From: Winogradskyella sp.
Lineage (GTDB): Bacteria; Bacteroidota; Bacteroidia; Flavobacteriales; Flavobacteriaceae
NCBI RefSeq assembly: GCF_028289625.1
Contig: NZ_JANQOM010000032.1
Coordinates: 1 to 64,000, forward strand
Length of the DNA: 64,000 nucleotides
Direction of reading: 5' to 3'
Of the stretch, positions 17,674 to 26,730 are shown one piece after another. Made by a program: the position numbers and the translations under genes. Numbering within the stretch: the stretch's first letter is position 1; each line of letters begins with the position of its first letter. The notes under the pieces are model-generated. The model was given only the letters and a program-made list of their open reading frames with translations, had not been told where the DNA came from and did no database searches.

Positions 17674-18960
17674 ATGTCAGATAAAGCTACCTTAGAAATT
17701 AATGGTAATAAATACGAATTTCCTTTAATAGTAGGGACAGAAAATGAAGTTGCTATTGATGTTAAAACCTTAAGAAATGCAACAGGAGGAGTAATTACCA
17801 TTGATCCGGGTTATAAAAATACTGGAAGTTGTGAAAGTGCCATTACATTTTTAGATGGTGAAAAGGGAATTCTAAGGTACAGAGGTTATTCTATAGAAGA
17901 ATTGGCAGAAAAGGCAGATTTTCTTGAAGTGGCTTATCTTTTGATTTTTGGTGAATTACCAACTCAGGAGCAATTAGATAAATTTCATTCGGACATAAAA
18001 CATCATTCTGTAGTTAGTGAAGATGTAAAGAAGATTATAGACGCTTTTCCTGTTTCTGCTCATCCAATGGGAGTCTTATCGTCACTTACTAGTGCATTAA
18101 CAGCATTTAATCCTACTTCTGTTGATGTAAATTCAGAGGAAGCTATGTATAATGCCATAGTACGAATTATGGGTAAGTTTCCTGTTTTGGTGGCTTGGAC
18201 CATGCGTAAAAAAAATGGTCTACCGCTCGAATATGGCGATGATAATCTCGGATATGTAGAGAATGTGTTAAAGATGATGTTCAAAAGCCCAAATAAAGAA
18301 TATGAGCAAAATCCAATTCTAATAAATGCACTAGACAAATTGCTTATTCTTCATGCTGATCATGAGCAAAATTGTTCTACATCGACCGTAAGAATTACTG
18401 GCTCGTCCCATGCGGGTTTATTTGTGTCTTTGGCCTCAGGTATTTCTGCACTTTGGGGACCGTTGCATGGAGGTGCTAACCAAGCGGTATTAGAAATGTT
18501 AGAAGCTATCAAAGCTGATGGTGGCGATACTAAAAAATATATGGCTAAGGCTAAAGATAAGAATGATGTTTTCCGATTAATGGGCTTTGGTCATCGTGTT
18601 TATAAAAACTTTGACCCTAGAGCAAAAATTATTAAAGTAGCTGCTGACGAGGTTTTAGGGGATTTAGGTGTTGAAGACCCAATTTTGGATATTGCTAAAG
18701 GACTAGAAAAAGAGGCCTTAGAAGATCAATACTTTGTTGACAGAAAGTTATATCCTAATGTTGATTTTTATTCAGGTATTATCTATAGAGCGATGGGTAT
18801 ACCTGTAGAAATGTTTACGGTAATGTTTGCTTTAGGACGTTTACCAGGTTGGATTGCACAATGGCGCGAGATGCGTTTGCGCAAAGAACCCATTGGTCGA
18901 CCTAGACAACTTTATGTAGGTGAGACTTACAGACCGTTTAGATCCATTAATGAACGATAA
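17674..18960 (+). CDS. gltA: Citrate synthase
   Basis: GltA, 428 aa from ATG 17674 (MSDKATLEINGNKYEFP), condenses oxaloacetate and acetyl-CoA at the entry of the TCA cycle. The frame is open back to a TTG at 17620, but that extension overlaps the promoter region and does not look like the family. Active-site blocks are the His of GSSHAGLFVS, GFGHRVYKNFDPRA and the Asp of NVDFYSG. Upstream, CGAAATC/GATTTCG (17611-17630) forms a 7-bp hairpin next to TAAATTTA, a near-consensus -7 element. It probably shares expression with the DDAH-type gene behind it. Confidence 0.97.
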   Translation: MSDKATLEINGNKYEFPLIVGTENEVAIDVKTLRNATGGVITIDPGYKNTGSCESAITFLDGEKGILRYRGYSIEELAEKADFLEVAYLLIFGELPTQEQLDKFHSDIKHHSVVSEDVKKIIDAFPVSAHPMGVLSSLTSALTAFNPTSVDVNSEEAMYNAIVRIMGKFPVLVAWTMRKKNGLPLEYGDDNLGYVENVLKMMFKSPNKEYEQNPILINALDKLLILHADHEQNCSTSTVRITGSSHAGLFVSLASGISALWGPLHGGANQAVLEMLEAIKADGGDTKKYMAKAKDKNDVFRLMGFGHRVYKNFDPRAKIIKVAADEVLGDLGVEDPILDIAKGLEKEALEDQYFVDRKLYPNVDFYSGIIYRAMGIPVEMFTVMFALGRLPGWIAQWREMRLRKEPIGRPRQLYVGETYRPFRSINER

Positions 18961-18976
18961 TTAAAAATAATTGTCG

Positions 18977-19005
18977 AAAAGCTTCATAAACCTATGAAGC
19001 TTTTT
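18977..19005 (+). terminator. Terminator after gltA
   Basis: AAAAGCTTCAT (18977-18987) pairs with ATGAAGCTTTT (18994-19004), with a 6-nt loop and a run of five T. The next gene starts only 15 nt later, so read-through or partial termination would set the ratio of the two products. Confidence 0.8.
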
Positions 19006-19019
19006 ACTTTATACACTTC

Positions 19020-19931
19020 ATGAGATTAAACATACAAAACGAAACTTCGCGTCTTAGAGCCGTAATTTTAGGGACTGCAGAAAGTAATGGTCCTACACCC
19101 AAAGTTGAAGAGTGTTACGATCCTAAAAGTCGTCAACATGTTTTGGCAGGAACTTATCCTTTAGAAGCCGATATGATGAAGGAAATGGATGCTGTTGCTA
19201 AGGTGTTAGAGAAATACAATGTTAAGGTGTATAGGCCAGAAGTCATAAAGGATTACAATCAAATTTTTGCCAGAGATATTTCTTTTGTGATTGATGACAA
19301 AATTATTATTGCCAATATTTTACCTGATCGTAAGAATGAAGTTGAGGCTACTGAATACGTTTGGACCAATGTTGATAAATCCAATAGAATTATATTACCA
19401 GACGAATGTCACGTAGAGGGTGGTGATGTTATGCCTTGGAACGATTATATCTTCATAGGTACTTATTCAGGGGAGGATTATCCAAATTATATAACTGCAC
19501 GTACTAATATTCAGGCTGTTAAGGCCATTCAAGACTTATTTCCTAACAAAACGGTCAAAGCCTTCGAGTTAAGAAAATCTAATACGGACCCATACAATAA
19601 TGCGCTGCATTTGGACTGTTGTTTTCAGCCAATAGGTAAGGATAAAGCCATTATTCATAAAAATGGGTTTTTAGTTGAAAGCGAATACCAATGGCTAGTG
19701 GACTATTTTGGAAAGGAAAACGTTTTTGAAATTTCAAAAGACGAAATGTACGATATGAATAGTAATATCTTTTCAATCTCTGAGGATATTATTATCTCAG
19801 AACAAAACTTCACTAGACTTAATACTTGGTTGAGGGAAAATGGGTTCACTGTAGAAGAAGTCCCTTATGCGGAGATAGCAAAGCAGGAAGGTTTATTGCG
19901 ATGTTCTACCATGCCTTTGATTAGAGATTAA
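19020..19931 (+). CDS. Dimethylarginine dimethylaminohydrolase-type guanidino enzyme
   Basis: 303 aa, a member of the guanidino-group modifying (GME) superfamily. The catalytic triad is visible: CHVEGGDVMP supplies the Glu/Asp pair, NALHLDCCFQP the His, and LLRCSTMPLIRD at the extreme C-terminus the nucleophile Cys295. The enzyme would attack a guanidino carbon, for example of arginine or a methylarginine; the exact substrate cannot be read from the sequence. Its place behind gltA recurs in flavobacteria as far as I know, but the metabolic reason is unclear. A second superfamily member lies at 31288-32220. Confidence 0.85.
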   Translation: MRLNIQNETSRLRAVILGTAESNGPTPKVEECYDPKSRQHVLAGTYPLEADMMKEMDAVAKVLEKYNVKVYRPEVIKDYNQIFARDISFVIDDKIIIANILPDRKNEVEATEYVWTNVDKSNRIILPDECHVEGGDVMPWNDYIFIGTYSGEDYPNYITARTNIQAVKAIQDLFPNKTVKAFELRKSNTDPYNNALHLDCCFQPIGKDKAIIHKNGFLVESEYQWLVDYFGKENVFEISKDEMYDMNSNIFSISEDIIISEQNFTRLNTWLRENGFTVEEVPYAEIAKQEGLLRCSTMPLIRD

Positions 19932-19937
19932 CTTTCT

Positions 19938-20204
19938 CTATTTGCGGTATAAAAAATAGTTGTTAACCAGTTTGATGTATTCTTCCTTGGCCTCGTCCTG
20001 ACTTATATCTTGGACCTGAAAAAGCGCATTAGTTTTAAAAGCATTAATAATAGGCTTACGGCTACTTGGCCTACTATAATCGTTGGTAGCTTTTTTATAA
20101 TAAGCATAAAGACGAAGTAAAAAATCTGCAGGAAAAGGTTCTGTATGGGCATTTATACGTTCTACAGAGTCTTCAAACTCTTTATGTAATTCTTCTGGTG
20201 TCAT
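19938..20204 (-). CDS. Acyl-CoA-binding protein
   Basis: ACBP, 88 aa, a four-helix bundle that carries long-chain acyl-CoA. LHKEFEDSVERINAHTE, LRLYAYYKKATNDY (with the LYxxYKQAT-like motif at about 31-40) and the Lys-rich region near SRKPIINAFKTNALFQVQ fit the family; the classical central Trp positions differ in part. Its ATG overlaps the psd stop by 4 nt, so it is the last gene of the cdsA-psd operon, a sensible partner for phospholipid synthesis. ACBPs are uncommon in bacteria. Confidence 0.85.
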   Translation of the reverse strand: MTPEELHKEFEDSVERINAHTEPFPADFLLRLYAYYKKATNDYSRPSSRKPIINAFKTNALFQVQDISQDEAKEEYIKLVNNYFLYRK

Positions 20205-20854
20205 TTCATCTCGGCAATGATACTTTCTCCTCCTCTTACTTTTTGATTCAGCTTTACCTTTATTTCTGCATCTAAAGGTAAAAATAAATCTACTCTAGAC
20301 CCAAATTTTATAAAACCAGAATCTCTACCCTGAATGACATGGGTATCTTTTTTTGCATAATTAACAATTCGCTTGGCTAAGGCACCAGCTATTTGTCTGT
20401 AAAGCACTTTGCCAAAACCTTCATTTTCAACTACTACTGTTGTACGTTCGTTTTCTTCACTGGCCTTGGGGTGCCACGCTACTAAGTATTTTCCTGGATG
20501 GTATTTACTAAAACTAATTTTACCTCCAATAGGATAACGGGTTACATGGACATTTAAAGGAGACATAAACACCGAGACTTGAATACGCTTATCTTTAAAA
20601 ACCTCATTTTCCATAACTTCTTCAATCACTACAACTTTACCATCAACTGGCGATAATGCTTGCTTGTTATTGGCATGTGTATAGCGTTTTGGATTTCTGA
20701 AAAATTGTAGAATTAGAATAAAGAAAATGAGAATGGCAATCATCAACCCCTTTCTAAGCCATTCAATAGTAATAAATTCATCGATTAGAAAAAATGAACC
20801 TACAACAATAACCAATGTTATGAATATGATTTTATGACCTTCTTTATGAAACAT
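20201..20854 (-). CDS. psd: Phosphatidylserine decarboxylase family protein
   Basis: 217 aa, the short Psd type. Two N-terminal membrane helices (about 8-25 and 34-52) are followed by the catalytic core: SPVDGKVVVIEEV (about 68-80), FMSPLNVHVTRYP (about 96-108) with the active-site His, and FIKFGSRVDLFLP, where cleavage at Gly185-Ser186 should generate the pyruvoyl group. It makes phosphatidylethanolamine from phosphatidylserine. It overlaps cdsA by 11 nt and the ACBP gene by 4 nt, so all three are coupled. Confidence 0.93.
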   Translation of the reverse strand: MFHKEGHKIIFITLVIVVGSFFLIDEFITIEWLRKGLMIAILIFFILILQFFRNPKRYTHANNKQALSPVDGKVVVIEEVMENEVFKDKRIQVSVFMSPLNVHVTRYPIGGKISFSKYHPGKYLVAWHPKASEENERTTVVVENEGFGKVLYRQIAGALAKRIVNYAKKDTHVIQGRDSGFIKFGSRVDLFLPLDAEIKVKLNQKVRGGESIIAEMK

Positions 20855-21665
20855 AGCTTAAAATTCTTAAAAACAAATAGATAAATGGTGATGCAAAGAT
20901 AATACTATCTAAGCGGTCCAATAAACCACCATGCCCAGGCATTATAACTCCACTATCTTTAACACCTGCTTGCCGTTTAAATTTAGACTCTATTAAGTCT
21001 CCTAATGTACCCAGAACACTTACTATTATCGCTAAAATAAGCCAACTTGTAAAACCTAAGGTTTTAGTATACAAAGAAATAAAATAACTAGATACACAAG
21101 CAAAGAATAGGCCTCCTAAAAAACCTTCCACTGTTTTTTTTGGGGATATTCTTGGAAATAATTTTTGCTTGCCAAAATTCTTACCAATTAAATAAGCAGC
21201 GCTATCATTAACCCAAATTAGTATGAACCCTCCTAATAGAAGTTGCGGCGTAAATACGTTTTGGTAATTGGCGATAAGTAACATAAAAATAAAGCCACTC
21301 GTTAAATAAAAGGTGGTTACAATGTAGCTTTTAGAACTGAATATTGGAATCCTTTTGGTTGTAAATAAATCCTTTATAAGGATGAGATTTACAAATATGG
21401 TGATGACCAATAAAATTTGAATAGCCTCGTCACTACCACTTAAATTTTTTTCCCATAGGCACAAATACCAAAATCCTCCAAAAAACAGGATAAATATAAT
21501 GTATTGCACAAATGATTTTAGATGAATCAAATTGCTAAACTCAACGAGACTTAAAATACCAAATAGGGCTAATAATGCCGTCAATGCATCTTGCATGTAA
21601 AGTGAACCGATAAGTAGCAGAACATATATAGCGCCCGAGATTGCCCTTATGGATAATTCTTTCAT
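20844..21665 (-). CDS. cdsA: Phosphatidate cytidylyltransferase (CDP-diglyceride synthase)
   Basis: CdsA, 273 aa, an inner-membrane enzyme making CDP-diacylglycerol from phosphatidate and CTP, the precursor of bacterial phospholipids. About eight hydrophobic segments; the family signature is at the C-terminus: SPKKTVEGFLGGL (about 172-184), GDLIESKFKRQAGVKDSG and PGHGGLLDRLDSIIF with the metal-binding Asp residues. Its start overlaps the last base of the LUD-domain gene, so it is part of a LUD-cdsA-psd-ACBP operon. Confidence 0.96.
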   Translation of the reverse strand: MKELSIRAISGAIYVLLLIGSLYMQDALTALLALFGILSLVEFSNLIHLKSFVQYIIFILFFGGFWYLCLWEKNLSGSDEAIQILLVITIFVNLILIKDLFTTKRIPIFSSKSYIVTTFYLTSGFIFMLLIANYQNVFTPQLLLGGFILIWVNDSAAYLIGKNFGKQKLFPRISPKKTVEGFLGGLFFACVSSYFISLYTKTLGFTSWLILAIIVSVLGTLGDLIESKFKRQAGVKDSGVIMPGHGGLLDRLDSIIFASPFIYLFLRILSYVS

Positions 21666-22273
21666 TATAAGTCTTCTAGTAGAAGTAGGTACAAATTTTT
21701 AGCACTGCTCCCATAGGTAAGAAAATCTTTATCGTCAGCAGTCTTAAAATGCTTAATTGTTGTAATATTGGTTGGTATTTTAGTTTTACTCTTGGCTTTT
21801 ATGCCTTTTAATCCTTCTCCAATATTTTCAACAAATTGACTTGTGGTAGCATAAATGATAAAGTGTTCTGGTAGTTCCTTAAGTTTCTTTTCTGCTATTT
21901 GATTTGAGGAAATCAATAAAGAGCCATCATCCGAAATCAAATACTCACACGTTGAGAGGAAATAAGAGCTTTCGGAAATTTTAGTTGTGCTGTTAAGGTT
22001 AAAGTCCTTAAAAAGGGCAGATAAGCGCTCATCAATAAGAAAAACTTTATCGTTATGCCATTGGTTCTCATCTAAAATAGAATTGAAGCTATCTTTAACT
22101 TCATCCATATTTTCACAATACAAGAATTTACCACCATTAGCTTTGAAGTTTATGGTAAAGCGTTCATCAGCAGGTAACTTAATTTCGGGCATGTATTTGC
22201 CACGTTCTTGATTTGGTATTTGTTCTTCAGACTGATCAGATTTTTTTCCAAAGAGTTTACGAAATAAGCTCAT
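21665..22273 (-). CDS. LUD-domain (LutC/YkgG-like) protein
   Basis: 202 aa. An N-terminal charged region (MSLFRKLFGKKSDQSEEQ) is followed by a LUD-like fold: LIDERLSALFKDF, ISESSYFLSTCEYLISDDGSLLISSNQIAEKKL and HFIIYATTSQFVENIGEGL are typical of the LutC subfamily. LutC takes part in lactate oxidation with LutA and LutB, but neither is here. In this operon with cdsA and psd its role is unknown. Confidence 0.75.
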   Translation of the reverse strand: MSLFRKLFGKKSDQSEEQIPNQERGKYMPEIKLPADERFTINFKANGGKFLYCENMDEVKDSFNSILDENQWHNDKVFLIDERLSALFKDFNLNSTTKISESSYFLSTCEYLISDDGSLLISSNQIAEKKLKELPEHFIIYATTSQFVENIGEGLKGIKAKSKTKIPTNITTIKHFKTADDKDFLTYGSSAKNLYLLLLEDL

Positions 22274-22312
22274 TTAATGACTGCTAATAATCTATTTTAT
22301 GAGGGGAATACC

Positions 22313-22347
22313 CAAATATAAAAAAACTTAAATTAACATTCAGTCAA
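22313..22347 (-). promoter_or_regulatory. Candidate promoter for the LUD-cdsA-psd-ACBP operon
   Basis: On the reverse strand TATATTTG (22320-22313) matches the -7 consensus. TTG (22347-22345) lies 24 nt upstream, one more than the usual range. The start of transcription would be near 22309, about 35 nt before the LUD-gene ATG. It overlaps the ftsH terminator. Confidence 0.45.
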
Positions 22348-22358
22348 TTTAAGCTTTT
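22320..22358 (-). terminator. Terminator after ftsH
   Basis: CTTAAATT (22327-22334) and AATTTAAG (22346-22353) form an 8-bp stem. On the reverse strand it is followed by a run of T (AAAAAA at 22321-22326 on the + strand). It lies about 20 nt beyond the ftsH stop. Confidence 0.65.
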
Positions 22359-22376
22359 TATATGATTATAATACTT

Positions 22377-24320
22377 TTATTCTTCTTCTTCTGTAGTATC
22401 CTCTTTTTTATCAAAAGCACGTTTTCCAAAGATTTTTTCGAGATTATCCTTGAAAATCACTTCCTTATCTAGTAAAACCTCTGCAAGTTCTGTTAATTTA
22501 TCTTTGTTCTCTTCGAGAAGTCTAACGGCTCGATCGTATTGCTCCTCAATAATATCAGATATTTCTTTATCTATAAGTACAGCTGTTTCTTCACTGTAAG
22601 GCTTTGTAAATCCAAATTCAGATTGTCCGGAAGAGTCGTAGTAAGTAAGGTTGCCTACTTTATCGCTAAGGCCATAGATGGTCACCATGGCTCTTGCTTG
22701 CTTGGTCACCTTTTCTAAATCGCTAAGTGCACCTGTTGAAATCTTGCCAAAGATGACCTGCTCAGCTGCTCGTCCTCCTAATGCAGCACACATCTCATCT
22801 AACATTTGCTCAGGTCTTACGATAAGTCGCTCTTCGGGTAAGTACCAAGCCGCACCGAGTGAGCGTCCACGAGGGACAATTGTAACTTTTACAAGTGGGG
22901 CAGCATGTTCTAACATCCAACTTACAGTGGCATGGCCAGCTTCGTGGAAAGCAACCGCACGTTTTTCTTCTGGTGTGATGATTTTATTCTTCTTCTCTAA
23001 GCCACCAATAATTCTGTCCACGGCGTCCAAGAAATCTTGTTTGTTTACGGCTTTTTTTCCTTTTCTTGCAGCTATTAAAGCGGCCTCATTACAAACATTG
23101 GCAATATCTGCACCTGAAAAACCAGGGGTTTGTTTTGCTAAGAAATCAACATCGAGTTTTTCATCCTTTTTTAAAGGACGCAGATGAACCTCAAAAATTT
23201 CTTTACGCTCCCTAACATCTGGGAGATCGACATAAATCTGTCTGTCAAATCGACCAGCACGCATTAATGCATTATCTAAAACATCCGCTCTATTAGTGGC
23301 TGCCAAGACAATAACATTGGTGTTAGTGCCAAAACCATCCATTTCAGTTAATAATTGATTTAAGGTGTTTTCGCGTTCGTCATTTGATCCTGAAAAATTA
23401 TTCTTTCCTCTGGCTCTACCAATAGCATCTATTTCATCTATGAAAATGATTGAAGGAGATTTTTCTTTTGCTTGTTTAAATAAATCTCTTACACGTGAAG
23501 CTCCAACACCTACAAACATTTCAACAAAATCAGAGCCCGATAAGGAGAAGAACGGTACCTTAGCTTCACCAGCAACAGCCTTCGCCAATAATGTTTTACC
23601 AGTTCCCGGAGGTCCTACAAGCAAGGCACCTTTTGGTATTTTTCCACCTAAAGAAGTATATTTTTCGGGGAATTTTAAAAAATCAACGATTTCCTGAACT
23701 TCTTCTTTTGCTCCTTCTAAGCCGGCCACATCCTTAAAGGATGTTTTAGTATCCGACTTTTCGTCAAAAAGTTTGGCTTTGGACTTCCCTATATTAAAAA
23801 TCTGTCCTCCAGCTCCTCCTCCTGCACCTGAAGACATACGTCTCATTATGAAAATCCATACTCCGATTATTAAGATAAAAGGTAACAGGGTCAACAAGAA
23901 ATCACCCCAGACATTTTGTTCTGTCTCATACTTAACTTCAGTACTCAGGTTATTTTCTTCAATACTTTGTCTAATATCTTTTTCAAAATTCTGAAGATCA
24001 CCAAATTCGAACTTATAGTTTGGAATAGGCGTTACAGAAGGTAGAATCGATTTTGGTTTAGACTTTTTATGAATCTCTTGTTCTTGAGCTTCTTTGGTCA
24101 AATAAACTCGTGCCTCTCGTTTATTAACAATCTCAACCTTAGCCACATCTCCTCTGTCTAGGTATTCTAGAAACTGTGATGGTGTTGTTTGTGTACCTGT
24201 AGATCCACCGAAACCACCTGAGAATAACTGTATGGATAAAAATACTGCAATTATTACCCCATAAATCCAATACGGATTTACTTTAGGTTTTTTATTTAAA
24301 TTTTTATTGTCTTTTGCCAT
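22377..24320 (-). CDS. ftsH: ATP-dependent zinc metalloprotease FtsH
   Basis: FtsH, 647 aa, a membrane-anchored hexameric AAA+ protease that degrades misfolded membrane proteins and some regulators. TM helix 1 (about 17-35), a periplasmic domain, TM2 (about 140-159), the AAA domain with Walker A GPPGTGKT (236-243), Walker B IIFIDEID (291-298) and the Arg finger region RAGRFDRQ, then the zinc site HEAGH (459-463). The acidic C-terminal tail ends in a Glu run. It lies 32 nt after rsfS, probably one transcript. Confidence 0.98.
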   Translation of the reverse strand: MAKDNKNLNKKPKVNPYWIYGVIIAVFLSIQLFSGGFGGSTGTQTTPSQFLEYLDRGDVAKVEIVNKREARVYLTKEAQEQEIHKKSKPKSILPSVTPIPNYKFEFGDLQNFEKDIRQSIEENNLSTEVKYETEQNVWGDFLLTLLPFILIIGVWIFIMRRMSSGAGGGAGGQIFNIGKSKAKLFDEKSDTKTSFKDVAGLEGAKEEVQEIVDFLKFPEKYTSLGGKIPKGALLVGPPGTGKTLLAKAVAGEAKVPFFSLSGSDFVEMFVGVGASRVRDLFKQAKEKSPSIIFIDEIDAIGRARGKNNFSGSNDERENTLNQLLTEMDGFGTNTNVIVLAATNRADVLDNALMRAGRFDRQIYVDLPDVRERKEIFEVHLRPLKKDEKLDVDFLAKQTPGFSGADIANVCNEAALIAARKGKKAVNKQDFLDAVDRIIGGLEKKNKIITPEEKRAVAFHEAGHATVSWMLEHAAPLVKVTIVPRGRSLGAAWYLPEERLIVRPEQMLDEMCAALGGRAAEQVIFGKISTGALSDLEKVTKQARAMVTIYGLSDKVGNLTYYDSSGQSEFGFTKPYSEETAVLIDKEISDIIEEQYDRAVRLLEENKDKLTELAEVLLDKEVIFKDNLEKIFGKRAFDKKEDTTEEEE

Positions 24321-24352
24321 TTTGTTGCCGCGAATGCGGTACTCTTTTTTGT

Positions 24353-24724
24353 TTAATAACTCGTTTCTATTTGCGTCATTTTAGCGTCTCCCCAAAGACT
24401 TTCAATGTCATAATAATCTCTGATGTGTTTCTGAAATATGTGAACAACAACATTAACATAGTCCATTAAAATCCATTCTGCATTATCTTTACCTTCTATG
24501 TGCCAAGGCTTGTCTTTAGTGGTTTTGCTAACTTGTTTTTGTATGGAGTTGACGATTGCGTTAACTTGTGTGTTTGAAGTGCCTTCACAAACTATAAAAT
24601 AATCACAAACCGTATTTTCAATATCTCTTAAATCTAAAATTGTAATTTCTTTTCCTTTGACCTCTTCTATTCCACCAATAATTGTTGTAATGAGTTGGTC
24701 TGCACTAGTTTTGTCTTTCGTCAT
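24353..24724 (-). CDS. rsfS: Ribosomal silencing factor RsfS
   Basis: RsfS, 123 aa, binds L14 and blocks 30S joining when nutrients fall. IILDLRDIENTVCDYFIVCEGTSNTQV-like core (about 28-54), KPWHIEGKDNAEWILMDYVNVVVHIF (about 78-103) and the DYYDIESLWGDA ending are diagnostic. It is upstream of ftsH on the same strand. Divergent from birA. Confidence 0.96.
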   Translation of the reverse strand: MTKDKTSADQLITTIIGGIEEVKGKEITILDLRDIENTVCDYFIVCEGTSNTQVNAIVNSIQKQVSKTTKDKPWHIEGKDNAEWILMDYVNVVVHIFQKHIRDYYDIESLWGDAKMTQIETSY

Positions 24725-24744
24725 TAAATTGAATTAAATTTATG

Positions 24745-24752
24745 CAAAGTTA
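24745..24752 (-). promoter_or_regulatory. Candidate -7 element of rsfS-ftsH
   Basis: TAACTTTG on the reverse strand (24752-24745) matches TAnnTTTG and lies 20 nt before the rsfS ATG. No TTG was seen at the usual upstream distance, so only the -7 element is supported. Confidence 0.4.
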
Positions 24753-24817
24753 TTATTTTTTTAGTTCTTGTAGGTTCTAATTCTCATAAGAAAACTATAA
24801 AATACTACGCCATTTAA

Positions 24818-25549
24818 ATGTTTATAATCAAACTTGATGCCACCGATTCTACAAATACGTATCTAAAGGATATGGCATCAGTTGCTATGCCAAAAGATTA
24901 TACAGTTGTTGTTGCCGAACAGCAGACTTCTGGGAGAGGACAAATGGGAACCCAATGGGATGCTGAGATAGGTAAAAACCTTACCGTTAGTGTGTTTAAG
25001 AAGTTTGCGAATTTTAAAGTAGAAAATCAGTTTTATATCAGCATGGCAGTATCTTTGGCGATTTGTAAAGCACTTAAGTCATTTAAAATCCCAAAACTAT
25101 ACATTAAGTGGCCTAACGACATTTTGTCAGCAAACCAAAAAATATGTGGGATTTTAATAGAAAATGTCATTAAAAACAATAAATTCAAAGGTTGTATTAT
25201 AGGTTTTGGGCTCAATGTAAATCAAAAGTTTTTTAACGATTTACCTAGGGCCTCATCTATGAGTCTATTAACTGGAATTATCTATAATAAAGATGAAGTC
25301 TTATCCAAAATTTTGAACGCACTTCAATTCTATTTCAAGATGCTAGAATCTCATAAATATGAAGAGTTAAAGACACAATATGAACGACTTCTGTTCCGCA
25401 AAGGAAAACCTTCAACATTCAAGTGTGTCAATAACAAAACATTTTCTGGTATTATACAAGGTATATCAGAAACTGGAAAACTCGTCCTTTGGATGGAAGA
25501 TGATGTGGTTAAAACTTTTGATTTAAAGGAGGTAACCTTGCTGTACTAA
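24818..25549 (+). CDS. birA: Biotin--[acetyl-CoA-carboxylase] ligase
   Basis: BirA, 243 aa, attaches biotin to the carboxyl carrier of acetyl-CoA carboxylase through biotinyl-AMP. TDSTNTYLKDMA (about 9-20), EQQTSGRGQMGTQWDAEIG (the biotin/ATP GRGxxG loop, about 34-52) and LYIKWPNDILSANQKICGIL (about 92-111) are seen, and the C-terminal domain follows. It lacks the N-terminal DNA-binding domain of E. coli BirA, so it is an enzyme only. Its end overlaps the convergent SRPBCC gene by 4 nt. Confidence 0.95.
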   Translation: MFIIKLDATDSTNTYLKDMASVAMPKDYTVVVAEQQTSGRGQMGTQWDAEIGKNLTVSVFKKFANFKVENQFYISMAVSLAICKALKSFKIPKLYIKWPNDILSANQKICGILIENVIKNNKFKGCIIGFGLNVNQKFFNDLPRASSMSLLTGIIYNKDEVLSKILNALQFYFKMLESHKYEELKTQYERLLFRKGKPSTFKCVNNKTFSGIIQGISETGKLVLWMEDDVVKTFDLKEVTLLY

Positions 25550-25941
25550 AACACGGTTTTCATGTTAGTAGCCAAAGTCTCAATAAACTTGCTAATAGGT
25601 CCTTTAATCATCATAGCCATCATAGCGTTAAATTCACCATTGAAAATCAATTGAACTTCACTTTTATTGGCGTCAATTTCGGTGATAGTTCCAGTAAGCG
25701 AAAAATCCAATTTTCCTCCTGCAGCACCCAATACAACTTTGTTATTTGGATTAGCTTGCTTCTTCTTCAAGGTAATTTCTGGCATCCCTTTTAATGCAAA
25801 AAGAAATGTGTCTTCTTCTAATACCTCAAACTTACTAATGTTTTCAGGCATTAAACTTTCAAAATTCTTTATATCAGATAAAAAACTAAATGTGTCTTCT
25901 GCCGATTTATCTAATGTAACTTTAGGTGATTCTAGATTCAT
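25546..25941 (-). CDS. SRPBCC-fold (START-like) protein
   Basis: 131 aa, resembling the polyketide cyclase / CoxG-type SRPBCC family: a hydrophobic-cavity fold with LSDIKNFESLMPENISKFEVLEED near the start (about 21-44) and FNGEFNAMMAMMIKGPISKFIETLATNM at the C-terminal helix. No signal peptide; a cytoplasmic ligand-binding or chaperone role is possible, but the ligand is unknown. It lies 25 nt downstream of pyrE on the same strand, so it is probably co-transcribed. Confidence 0.75.
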   Translation of the reverse strand: MNLESPKVTLDKSAEDTFSFLSDIKNFESLMPENISKFEVLEEDTFLFALKGMPEITLKKKQANPNNKVVLGAAGGKLDFSLTGTITEIDANKSEVQLIFNGEFNAMMAMMIKGPISKFIETLATNMKTVF

Positions 25942-25966
25942 TTATTTCTGTTTTTGAAAGTGTATA

Positions 25967-26611
25967 TCAATTAGCGTTCCATTCACTTGGATTGGAGTTC
26001 CATTGTGCTAAAATGTCTTGTTCTTTTTTAGTGATATAGTTGGTATCTAAAGCTTGCTCTAAAAGATTTTCATAATTACCCAGGGTGTGGAGTTCCACTT
26101 TGGCATCATGAAAATTTTTTGTGGCTACATCAAATCCATAAGAAAAAATAGCAACCATACCTTTAATGTTAACTTCAGCTTCTTTAAGAGCATTTACAGC
26201 ATTTAAGCTACTTTTTCCTGTGCTTATTAAATCCTCTATAACTACTACCGACTGTCCTTTTTCTACATGGCCTTCAATTTGGTTTTTGCGACCATGATTT
26301 TTAGCTTCGGGTCTTACATAAACAAAAGGGAGATTTAGATATTCTGCAACCAAAGCTCCAATACCAATTGCACCAGTAGCTACACCAGCAATAACATCGG
26401 GTTTGCCATAATGGGCTTCAATATGTTTAGCCATAGTTTCTCTTATATAATTCCTAATTAAAGGATAAGAAAGAACGATTCTGTTGTCACAATAAATTGG
26501 CGATTTCCATCCCGATGCCCATGTAAATGGGTTATTGGGTTGTAATTTTATGGCATTTATTTGCAATAAAACTTCAGCGGTTTTTTTTGCAGTTTCTTTA
26601 TTAAAAATCAT
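25967..26611 (-). CDS. pyrE: Orotate phosphoribosyltransferase
   Basis: PyrE, 214 aa, converts orotate and PRPP to OMP in pyrimidine synthesis. FTWASGWKSPIYCDNRIVLS (about 29-48), the flexible loop RPEAKNHGRKNQIEGH (about 99-114) and the PRPP motif VVVIEDLISTGKSS (about 121-134) are textbook. A -7 element lies only 4 nt before the ATG (see 26616-26623), so the transcript may have almost no leader. Confidence 0.97.
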   Translation of the reverse strand: MIFNKETAKKTAEVLLQINAIKLQPNNPFTWASGWKSPIYCDNRIVLSYPLIRNYIRETMAKHIEAHYGKPDVIAGVATGAIGIGALVAEYLNLPFVYVRPEAKNHGRKNQIEGHVEKGQSVVVIEDLISTGKSSLNAVNALKEAEVNIKGMVAIFSYGFDVATKNFHDAKVELHTLGNYENLLEQALDTNYITKKEQDILAQWNSNPSEWNAN

Positions 26612-26615
26612 TTTG

Positions 26616-26623
26616 CAAAACTA
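26616..26623 (-). promoter_or_regulatory. -7 element abutting the pyrE start codon
   Basis: TAGTTTTG on the reverse strand (26623-26616) fits TAnnTTTG. With the usual distance from this element to the start of transcription, the mRNA would begin at or within a few bases of the pyrE ATG (26611). No -33 TTG was found at standard spacing. Confidence 0.45.
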
Positions 26624-26730
26624 ATGAATTTTATAAGCTTTAGAATTTTAACTGAAATTAATTGTAAATTAAAAAGAGTTTCGTAAAAAATAATACTTTT
26701 ACATTAGCTAAGTTATAACTTACCAAATCC

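Noticed and set aside
21665-22273. Lactate utilisation operon (LutABC)
   Set aside because: Only a LutC-like LUD protein is present. LutA and LutB are missing and the neighbours are phospholipid genes.
22678-23187. 169-aa forward frame inside ftsH
   Set aside because: It lies antisense to the FtsH catalytic region, which is fully conserved. Its composition is that of a shadow frame.
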